From a bacterium (GTDB lineage Bacteria > Thermosulfidibacterota > Thermosulfidibacteria > Thermosulfidibacterales > Thermosulfidibacteraceae), in assembly GCA_027022065.1 (NCBI GenBank), contig JALVZS010000238.1, forward strand, positions 1-9,679: a stretch of 9,679 nt of DNA. The letters run 5' to 3'. This document shows positions 1 through 5,843 of the stretch, one piece after another (position 1 is the first letter of the stretch; each line of letters begins with the position of its first letter). The notes under the pieces are model-generated. The model saw nothing but the letters and a program-made list of their open reading frames with translations, was not told where the DNA came from and searched no databases. Both the position numbers and the translations under genes were made by a program.

Positions 1-584
1 TCGCACTGGGTGTGATGTGGAGGCCCATACCTAAGTGGACCATAGAGGCGGATGTTGAGTGGGTCCACTGGGATAGAAACTCCTACATGAAACTTTCCTA
101 CAACAGGGCTTTATTTGAGAGGTACTTTAGAAAGTACCTTGCTGCAGCAGGCGTTCCCGCCCCTGTTATTGATGACTACATAAAGGAGCTGAAGAAGCAA
201 GGCGTTATACACAGGAGCCTCTACATAAAACGTAGGTGGCGCAACACCATAAAGTTCCATCTGGGTACCCAGTACAAGCTTAACGATGTGGTTACCTTAA
301 GGGCAGGCTACTTCTACGATCCTCCCACCGTTCCAGAGCACACCCTTGAGATGGGCTTTGCCGATGTGAAGAAGAGGATGTTCTCTTTGGGAGCCGGTTT
401 CAATCTGTGGCACGGTAAAGTTATTGTGGATGTTGCCTATCAGTACCTGATGACCGATGGCAAAAGGATCATTGGCTGGAACGACAGTGTAAACCTCAAC
501 AGGGACTTTGCTGGGGCTGATAACTCTATTTACATCAGGGGAAGTGCCCAGTACTACGCCATAACTGTTACATACAAATTCTAA
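1..584 (+). CDS. FadL/OmpP1-family outer-membrane long-chain fatty acid transporter, C-terminal part (5' truncated by window edge)
   Basis: The frame is open from the left edge (codons from base 3) and ends at TAA 582-584, giving about 193 residues of a family that is usually 400-450 long. The first visible residues, ALGVMWRPIPKW, resemble the FadL strand pattern in which a Gly-x-x-x-Arg-Pro is followed by W/D-rich beta-strands (DVEWVHWD). Further alternating strands follow (LGTQYKLNDVVTLRAGYFYD, FSLGAGFNLW, VIVDVAYQYLM). The protein ends in YYAITVTYKF, a C-terminal aromatic beta-strand typical of proteins assembled by the BAM machinery. Known members admit long-chain fatty acids or other hydrophobic molecules across the outer membrane. 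The GTG at 12 is internal, not the true start. A secreted lipase lies 13 bases downstream, which supports a lipid-uptake role. The exact substrate cannot be told, since TodX/XylN-type hydrocarbon channels share the fold. Confidence 0.85.
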   Translation, partial: ALGVMWRPIPKWTIEADVEWVHWDRNSYMKLSYNRALFERYFRKYLAAAGVPAPVIDDYIKELKKQGVIHRSLYIKRRWRNTIKFHLGTQYKLNDVVTLRAGYFYDPPTVPEHTLEMGFADVKKRMFSLGAGFNLWHGKVIVDVAYQYLMTDGKRIIGWNDSVNLNRDFAGADNSIYIRGSAQYYAITVTYKF

Positions 585-590
585 AGAGGG
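585..590 (+). promoter_or_regulatory. Ribosome binding site of the lipase gene
   Basis: AGAGGG sits in the 13-base gap between the FadL stop (582-584) and the lipase ATG (598), with a spacing of 7. It supports the ATG at 598 and co-transcription with the FadL gene. Confidence 0.7.
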
Positions 591-597
591 ATAGGCC

Positions 598-2823
598 ATG
601 AGGAGAAAGGGGCTTTTTATATGGGCGTTTTTAGTTGTGCTTGTGGGCCTTTCTTGGGCAGGTGATTATCCCAGCATAAAGGCCATACCCGAAAACCTCA
701 GGGGAGATCATCTCAGAGTGGTCTTTTCCATATCAGATAATCCCAGTGAGGCCATCCTTCCCTTTCCCAATGATCTTGTGTGGGCCATAGCGGCTTTAAA
801 GGCGGGTGTTTCGGAAAGCTATGTGCTTCTTCCTATAGAGGAGGCGGGCTCTGTTGAAGAAGCGGCTCTTTACGCCCTTATAGATGCCGCTCATCTTAAG
901 GGATTCTCTCCCAATATGTTTATAACCATCCCTATATCAAAGCCTGTTAGGCTGCTGAATGTGGAGGGGCATTATAAGCTCATAGATCTAACGGATCTTC
1001 AGACATGTGTGGCTTCTGGTATGAGGTCTCCCGCATGTGCCAGCATTGACGATACAGGAAGGCTTGTGTTTAGACAGCAGGGCTACCTTCTGAGGTTCTA
1101 TCCCGTGGAGCCTTTGGATCCTGGCCATAGGTATGTCTTTGTGCTGCTTAAGGGAATTGTTTCTGAAGCTGGACAGCTTTTGGAAAAGCCCTGGAACGCC
1201 TACATTTTTGATTCCGAAAAACCCCTCTATGGATATGCTGAAAAGATAAGGCAACAATTTGCCATTCTATATAATGTTCTCTCCAAGATTAATCCTCTGT
1301 TTACAAGGCAGAATGTGATTGTTCTTGTTCCCTTCACTGTTGCTTCAAAGACTTTTTCTTCCGCTGCCTTTGCTCTGATGCAGCAGTGCATTGAGCAAAA
1401 GGGTGCTTTGGGCAAAGAGGCGGTTGCATCCTGTGTTATGGAGAACTTTGCACTCTCTCCTAGCAGGTATCTTTTGAGCTACTCTGACACCAACGGCAAT
1501 GGTATTTTGGATGTGGGGGAGGAGCTTTATGGGCTTGTCTCTGCTGTAAAGGTAATTTTTGGTGCTTACCACAGGATTGTCTCGGATCCAGCTACTTTCT
1601 GTAGGGCTTTTGTGGATTATGGCCGTAGTACTGTAAAGTCTTTTAGGGTTGAAGCTTTAGGACTTTATGCTGGTTCTATATTAGGTGCGTATCTTGCTGG
1701 GGATCAAAGGGAATTAGCGGCTTATGTACAGAAGTTGATGGGAGATCCTTCTGTTAGGGATGATGTGCCCTTTGCTATTTACGGTGGTCAGTACTACGAT
1801 GGAACACTTCTCATGTACCAGCATGGACTTGGTGGCAGCAAAGAGATAGGTAAGTCCGTTGCCGATGTGATCCTTCATAAAACGGTTCTGGCCATGGATC
1901 TTCCCTGGCACGGTGAGAGAACACCTAAAACAGGGCCCTGTTCCCAGTCCGGAGCCTGCTTCCTCACCCCTAACATTCCTCAGGATAGGATCAACTACTA
2001 CCAGGCCATTGTGGATCAAACCATTCTCATGCTTGTGGCAAGAAGCGGCTGCCTTGATCTAAATGGTGATGGCCTCCCAGGGGATGTTCCCAGCAGCTTC
2101 TACTATGCAGGTATCTCTCTTGGCTCTATAACGGGTTCCATGTTCGTATCTCTGAATTACGCTGATCCCACGGGAGGGGTATTTAGAGTGGATAAAGCGG
2201 TTCTGAATGTGGGTGGAGCCAACTACGCCGCCTTGGTTGATGAGGCCTCAAGAGGGGCTATACAGCGTCTTATATGCTTAACTTTGGGTGGTGGGTCCTA
2301 TGGTGTAGATTGCCACGATGAGAAGCAGGTTGCCGCTTTTGCCTCTAAGGCTAGGCTATACATGTCCTACGACATGGTTTTAGGTCTTCTACAAACATTG
2401 CTGGATCCCTCTGATCCGGCCTATGTGGTGAGGGCAGCTTTGCCTCAGGGAGATGTGGCTGGGAAGATCATTTTACAGAATGCATTTAAAGATACCTTCG
2501 TTCCCAATGTGAGCAATGAGGCCCTTGCTAGGGCCTTTGGATACTCCCAGATGCACACCGTTTTGTCTTTGGCCGATGTCTCTACCGAGCCTGGCTGGTA
2601 TATGTTTGGTAACCAAGAGCATTGGGCTGTTCATTCCTTTATCTTCACAGAGGGACTTTACAGCCTATGCGGGCTTAATGAAGCAGCTTCCTATCAGGAA
2701 AAGCTTGGCTGTCTGCTGCATATATATCCAGAGCTTACGCCTTATGCTTCTTACATACAGCCCGATGTTCTTGAGGGTCTTATGAACGCCGCTTGGTATC
2801 AGACAGGCGGCTTTTTCTGGTGA
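598..2823 (+). CDS. Secreted alpha/beta-hydrolase, bacterial lipase / VolA-like lysophospholipase
   Basis: This 741-residue protein begins with a Sec signal peptide (MRRKG, hydrophobic core, SWA before GD near residue 21). The stretch from about 45 to 250 resembles the bacterial lipase N-terminal domain (AILPFPNDLVWA near 52-63). The hydrolase part shows an oxyanion-type HGLGG (409-413), a nucleophile elbow GISLG with Ser507, a likely acid Asp632 in FKDTFVP, and a likely catalytic His at 675 or 679 (QEHWAVH). Residues 297-308 fit a calcium EF-hand loop (DTNGNGILDVGE), and 487-496 is a second Asp/Asn/Gly loop (DLNGDGLPGD). Twelve cysteines in the mature chain, often in close pairs, fit an oxidising extracytoplasmic location. 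Vibrio VolA, a surface lysophospholipase, is encoded beside fadL, the same pairing as here. Unlike VolA, no lipobox cysteine follows the signal peptide, so this form is probably soluble periplasmic or secreted. The fold is fairly certain; the substrate is inferred. Confidence 0.82.
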   Translation: MRRKGLFIWAFLVVLVGLSWAGDYPSIKAIPENLRGDHLRVVFSISDNPSEAILPFPNDLVWAIAALKAGVSESYVLLPIEEAGSVEEAALYALIDAAHLKGFSPNMFITIPISKPVRLLNVEGHYKLIDLTDLQTCVASGMRSPACASIDDTGRLVFRQQGYLLRFYPVEPLDPGHRYVFVLLKGIVSEAGQLLEKPWNAYIFDSEKPLYGYAEKIRQQFAILYNVLSKINPLFTRQNVIVLVPFTVASKTFSSAAFALMQQCIEQKGALGKEAVASCVMENFALSPSRYLLSYSDTNGNGILDVGEELYGLVSAVKVIFGAYHRIVSDPATFCRAFVDYGRSTVKSFRVEALGLYAGSILGAYLAGDQRELAAYVQKLMGDPSVRDDVPFAIYGGQYYDGTLLMYQHGLGGSKEIGKSVADVILHKTVLAMDLPWHGERTPKTGPCSQSGACFLTPNIPQDRINYYQAIVDQTILMLVARSGCLDLNGDGLPGDVPSSFYYAGISLGSITGSMFVSLNYADPTGGVFRVDKAVLNVGGANYAALVDEASRGAIQRLICLTLGGGSYGVDCHDEKQVAAFASKARLYMSYDMVLGLLQTLLDPSDPAYVVRAALPQGDVAGKIILQNAFKDTFVPNVSNEALARAFGYSQMHTVLSLADVSTEPGWYMFGNQEHWAVHSFIFTEGLYSLCGLNEAASYQEKLGCLLHIYPELTPYASYIQPDVLEGLMNAAWYQTGGFFW

Positions 2824-2833
2824 TGCTTAAGTT

Positions 2834-3310
2834 ATGAAGCTTGTTCTTGTTTTTGTTGCGGTTCTTTCCGAGTTGGCATCTAGATTGTGCGGGAGGTTGA
2901 GGGCGGACGCCCTCTCCTCCCCTTCTTTCAACTTTTCTATGGTTGCCTCTGGTGCCCATGTAAGTGCAAGGATAGATAACGGGGGATTTAAGGTTTTGCC
3001 CTCCGGTGCCCATGTGGATTTGAAGATACACTTTAAAAGTGCAAAGGTGGCTTTGTTTGTCTTTCTAGGGCTTGTTTCTATTCCCACTGCCTTTGCCCAG
3101 GGGTGGATGTGGGTTGAGGGGCCTGTAGAGTATGCCGTTGCGGTAACCAGGTTCTTTGAAAGGTTTGAGACTGTGGTATTTCCTTATCCTGTATTCCGCC
3201 ATCTCTACAGAGGTAAGCCTCCCTTTAGTGTGAGAAGATTGGGCTTGAGGATCCTTCTCTATTTATCTGTTTTTGTTGTGCCTTTTATAATGCCCTTGAG
3301 GTGGAAGTGA
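2834..3310 (+). CDS. Unrecognised small envelope protein with repeat-containing N-terminal region
   Basis: I do not recognise this 158-residue protein. It lies 10 bases after the lipase stop and its own stop overlaps the next gene, so it belongs to the operon. Residues 1-16 (MKLVLVFVAVLSELAS) are hydrophobic. Residues 20-70 contain a hairpin-encoded stretch and a twofold 18-residue repeat (SGAHV at 39-43 and 57-61). Residues 68-88 look like a second signal peptide (KSAKVALFVFLGLVSIPTAFA before QG). The conserved-looking part is 89-158, with WMWVEGPVEY, an aromatic/Arg-rich middle and a C-terminal membrane segment (about 139-155, LLYLSVFVVPFIMPL) ending RWK. The ATG at 2834 has only a weak ribosome site. 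In-frame alternatives are the ATG at 2939 and the GTG at 3047, the latter giving a short leader directly before the Ala-x-Ala site. That part of the reading frame may come from an inserted repeat is an inference. Confidence 0.55.
   Translation: MKLVLVFVAVLSELASRLCGRLRADALSSPSFNFSMVASGAHVSARIDNGGFKVLPSGAHVDLKIHFKSAKVALFVFLGLVSIPTAFAQGWMWVEGPVEYAVAVTRFFERFETVVFPYPVFRHLYRGKPPFSVRRLGLRILLYLSVFVVPFIMPLRWK
2891..2921. repeat. Strong GC-rich inverted repeat (hairpin) inside the 5' part of the small envelope gene
   Basis: GGGAGG (2891-2896) pairs with CCTCCC (2916-2921), and GAGGGC (2899-2904) pairs with GCCCTC (2909-2914) around a GGAC loop. Only a TT/T internal mismatch separates the two arms, so 12 base pairs form. 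No T-run follows on either strand, so it does not read as an intrinsic terminator. It lies about 20 codons after the proposed start and could be a REP-like element or affect translation of this gene relative to the lipase. Confidence 0.65.
2943..3049 (+). repeat. Two-copy direct repeat, 54-bp period
   Basis: TTGCC-TCTGGTGCCCATGT at 2943-2961 recurs as TTGCCCTCCGGTGCCCATGT at 2996-3015, with the GGTGCCCATGT cores starting at 2951 and 3005. A second pair of related words, AGTGCAAGG (from about 2963) and AGTGCAAAGG (from about 3038), follows each core. At protein level this gives two 18-residue units starting SGAHV with about 8 of 18 positions the same. The repeat lies just downstream of the hairpin, and together they occupy about 160 bases between two hydrophobic segments of the encoded protein. 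Confidence 0.6.
3298..3304 (+). promoter_or_regulatory. Ribosome binding site setting the alcohol dehydrogenase start
   Basis: GAGGTGG within the last codons of the previous gene is 5 bases before ATG 3310 and 8 before ATG 3313. It rules out the GTG at 3301, which would overlap it, and favours 3310, where TGATG joins stop and start. Confidence 0.7.
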
Positions 3311-4452
3311 TGATGCACTTTGAGTTCTTCTGTCCTGTTAGGCTAATTGTGGGGGATAACGCTTTGGAAAAGCTCCCCTATATGTTGGAGAGCATGGGGG
3401 TATCAAAACCCCTTCTTGTTACGGACAGGGGGATAAAGGATGCGGGTTTGGCGACCAAGGTGGAAAGGTTACTTACCAGCTATGAGGTGTTTTACGATGT
3501 GCCCCCTGATTCCTCTCTGGATGTGGTTATGAGGCTTTACTCTTCGTATAACTCCTCCAGTTGTAACGGCTTAGTGGCCCTGGGTGGGGGCTCCGTTATA
3601 GATACGGCTAAGGGACTTTCTCTTGTTATATCGGCAGGTGGCGGGGACATATCCAAGCTTCAAGGTGTAGATGTTGTAAAAAAGAGAACGGTGCCCTTTG
3701 CTGTTGTTCCTACCACCTGTGGGACAGGGTCGGAGGTTTCAAGGGTGGCGGTTATAGAGGATAGAAAGAGCAGTAGAAAACTTGCCTTTGCCTCCGATGC
3801 GGTTTTTCCAGATGTGGTCTTTCTGGATCCCGCTGCGGTTGATACTCTGCCTCTGAGGCTTGTGGCCTCCACCTCTATGGACGCACTCACACATGCCATA
3901 GAGGCATACACCTGCATACAGAAAAATCCTGTAAGCGATGCTTTTGCCCTTTCTGCCATAAAGGAGATTTTTAAGAATGCTCCCATTGCCAAGGATGATA
4001 AAAAGGCGAGGTTTAGACTGCTTGTTGCATCAACGCTTGCAGGTGTGGCCTTTTCCAACTCCATGGTGGGAATGGTCCACTCCATATCCCACGCAATAGG
4101 AGGAGTGGAGGGTGTGCCTCACGGTGTGGCCAATGCCATTATGCTGCCTCACGTTATGAGGTTTAACGCTGGAAAGAGCAAAGAGGTTGCCGGCCTTTAT
4201 AGAGAGATCTTCTCTTACCTTGCGCTTTTTGTTGGGGATGTTGCGGGAAAAACCCTTGTGGATGCGGTGGACTCCCTCATGGGGAGGCTGGAGAAGGAGG
4301 CTGGGCTTCCCAGAAGGCTCAGGGATGTGGGGGTGAAGAGGGGAGACTTTGACAGGATAGCAAAGCAGGCGGTGCTTGACGGCTCCGCGGTGTTTAATCC
4401 CGTTTCCTTTGAGGAGGATGATGTAAAGGCCCTGCTTGAGGAGGCCTTCTGA
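3310..4452 (+). CDS. Iron-containing (group III) alcohol dehydrogenase
   Basis: The product (380 residues from ATG 3310, a normal family length) belongs to the Fe-ADH superfamily (FucO, AdhB, YqhD, 1,3-propanediol dehydrogenase). Visible signatures, numbered from Met 3310, are the nucleotide-binding ALGGGSVIDTAKG (about 90-102), the PTTCGTGSEV motif (about 134-143) and the metal-site residues Asp191 and His195 (MDALTHAIEAY), His257 (MVHSISHAIGG) and His271 (VPHGVANAIMLP). The D-x3-H and H-x13-H spacing matches the iron-binding set of FucO. It should catalyse reversible NAD(P)-dependent oxidation of an alcohol to an aldehyde in the cytoplasm, with Fe2+ as the probable metal. The aldehyde dehydrogenase starting within its stop codon suggests the two act in sequence. 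The substrate is not readable from the sequence; a medium- or long-chain alcohol is inferred from the FadL/lipase context. Confidence 0.93.
   Translation: MMHFEFFCPVRLIVGDNALEKLPYMLESMGVSKPLLVTDRGIKDAGLATKVERLLTSYEVFYDVPPDSSLDVVMRLYSSYNSSSCNGLVALGGGSVIDTAKGLSLVISAGGGDISKLQGVDVVKKRTVPFAVVPTTCGTGSEVSRVAVIEDRKSSRKLAFASDAVFPDVVFLDPAAVDTLPLRLVASTSMDALTHAIEAYTCIQKNPVSDAFALSAIKEIFKNAPIAKDDKKARFRLLVASTLAGVAFSNSMVGMVHSISHAIGGVEGVPHGVANAIMLPHVMRFNAGKSKEVAGLYREIFSYLALFVGDVAGKTLVDAVDSLMGRLEKEAGLPRRLRDVGVKRGDFDRIAKQAVLDGSAVFNPVSFEEDDVKALLEEAF
4438..4444 (+). promoter_or_regulatory. Ribosome binding site of the aldehyde dehydrogenase gene
   Basis: GAGGAGG inside the 3' end of the alcohol dehydrogenase gene lies 7 bases before ATG 4452. 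The start overlaps the upstream stop as TGATG, which fixes the start and implies translational coupling. Confidence 0.75.
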
Positions 4453-5843
4453 TGTTTGGGGAGCTTGTGGCAAAGCAGAGGGAATTTTTCCTCTCAGGAG
4501 GCACCTTGGGTGTTGAGGAGAGGATCAGGTATCTGAAAGCTCTTAAAGAGGTGGTGTCTGCTAGAGAGGATGCGATCTTGGCTGCTTTAAAGCTTGATCT
4601 TGGCAAGCCCAGATTTGAGGCGTATATCAGTGAGGTGGCCCACTTCCACATGGAGGTGGACTATGCCCTTTCCCACATAAAGCGCTGGAGCAGGCCTAAG
4701 AGGAGGCTAACACCTCTTCTTCACTTTCCCGCTGCGAGCTACACATACCGTCAGCCCTACGGCGTTGTCCTTATAATATCTCCCTGGAACTATCCCTTTG
4801 ATCTTGCCATGGTGCCCTTGGTTTATGCGGTGGCTGCCGGCAATACCGCTGTGGTGAAGCCTTCAGAGTTTTCTCCTAATACGTCCAGGATCTTGAGGGA
4901 GATTGTGGAGGAGGTGTTTCCAGAAGAGTACGTGAAGGTGGTGGAGGGAGAAGCCGATGTGGCCAAGGCCCTTTTAGAAGAGAAGTTTGACTACATCTTC
5001 TACACGGGAAGCCCTGTTGTGGGAAGATACGTCATGGAGGCGGCTGCCAAGAACCTCACTCCAGTAACTTTAGAGCTTGGGGGAAAGAGCCCTGTAGTCA
5101 TATGGCGCGAGGATAAGTGGGAGCTTGCCGTCAAAAGGGTTGTGTGGGGCAAGTGTTTTAATGCGGGTCAAACTTGCATTGCTCCCGACTATGTGGTGCT
5201 TGAGAGGGGAAGGCTTCAGGAGTTTGCGGATCTCTTCTCCCACTGGATAGAGGCCTTTTACGGAGACATTGCTAGTTCTGCCGATTACGCCAGGATAGTT
5301 AACGAGAGGCACTTTTACAGGCTCAAGATGATCCTAGATGCCGAAAGGGAAAACATTGTCTATGGGGGCGGGACGGATAAGGATAGGCTCTTTATAGAGC
5401 CCACCGTGGTGAAGGCCGATTGGGATTCACCTTCAATGCAGGAGGAGATATTCGGTCCCATCCTGCCCGTTATAGAGGCGGATGACCTTCAAGAGGTGAT
5501 ATCCAAGATCAACTCAAGGCCTGAGCCTTTGGCGCTTTATCTGTTTACCTCAGAAAAGGAGATACAGGATATCTTTATGAAAAGGGTGAGATCCGGTGCC
5601 CTGGTGTGCGGGGACTGCTTGGTCCACTTTGTTTCAACGTGGCTTCCCTTTGGGGGGATAGGCGAAAGCGGCATGGGCAAGTACCATGGGAGATGGGGGT
5701 TTGAGACCTTCACCAATAAGAAGGCTGTGATGAAGAGGGCAAGGATGCTGGATCTTCCTGTGAGGTATCCTCCGTATAAATCCTGGAAGCTATCGTTCCT
5801 CAGAAAGTTTGGTTCCTTTCTATGCCGTTTTGGTTGTATATAG
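4452..5843 (+). CDS. NAD(P)-dependent aldehyde dehydrogenase, class 3 (fatty aldehyde / coniferyl aldehyde dehydrogenase type)
   Basis: At 463 residues it has the length of ALDH class 3, shorter than the roughly 500-residue class 1/2 enzymes. Motifs appear in order: SPWNYPF with Asn113 (oxyanion hole), KPSE at 136-139 (cofactor-binding Lys), FYTGSPVVG (183-191), LELGGKSP with Glu208 (general base), GQTC with catalytic Cys242, EEIFGP (331-336) and PFGGIGESGMGKYHG (399-413). The N-terminal block KRWSRPKR (77-84) is also typical of class 3. It would oxidise an aldehyde to the carboxylic acid in the cytoplasm or at the membrane face, taking the product of the adjacent alcohol dehydrogenase. The C-terminal tail (about 445-463, Phe/Leu/Arg/Cys-rich) could be an amphipathic membrane-touching extension, as in fatty aldehyde dehydrogenases. 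The tail's last 14 codons overlap the convergent cbiZ-like gene, so run-on is also possible. Confidence 0.93.
   Translation: MFGELVAKQREFFLSGGTLGVEERIRYLKALKEVVSAREDAILAALKLDLGKPRFEAYISEVAHFHMEVDYALSHIKRWSRPKRRLTPLLHFPAASYTYRQPYGVVLIISPWNYPFDLAMVPLVYAVAAGNTAVVKPSEFSPNTSRILREIVEEVFPEEYVKVVEGEADVAKALLEEKFDYIFYTGSPVVGRYVMEAAAKNLTPVTLELGGKSPVVIWREDKWELAVKRVVWGKCFNAGQTCIAPDYVVLERGRLQEFADLFSHWIEAFYGDIASSADYARIVNERHFYRLKMILDAERENIVYGGGTDKDRLFIEPTVVKADWDSPSMQEEIFGPILPVIEADDLQEVISKINSRPEPLALYLFTSEKEIQDIFMKRVRSGALVCGDCLVHFVSTWLPFGGIGESGMGKYHGRWGFETFTNKKAVMKRARMLDLPVRYPPYKSWKLSFLRKFGSFLCRFGCI
5800..5843. other. 44-bp 3'-3' overlap of convergent genes
   Basis: The + strand aldehyde dehydrogenase stops at TAG 5841-5843, while the - strand cbiZ-like gene runs to its TGA at 5802-5800. 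The shared bases encode both C-termini. No intrinsic terminator hairpin with a T-run was seen here for either transcript, so convergent read-through is possible. Confidence 0.85.

Noticed and set aside
2891-2921. Intrinsic terminator after the lipase gene
   Set aside because: The stem is strong, but no T-run follows on either strand, and it lies inside the next gene of a tightly spaced operon.
2943-3015. Possible CRISPR array from the two GGTGCCCATGT-containing repeats
   Set aside because: There are only two imperfect copies with a core of about 20 bases, no further units, and the block lies inside an operon reading frame with no cas genes in view.
3660-4473. Long antisense frames opposite the alcohol dehydrogenase
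   Set aside because: They lie under conserved Fe-ADH metal and cofactor motifs, have low-complexity Ser/Ala/Thr or His-rich translations and no start signals.
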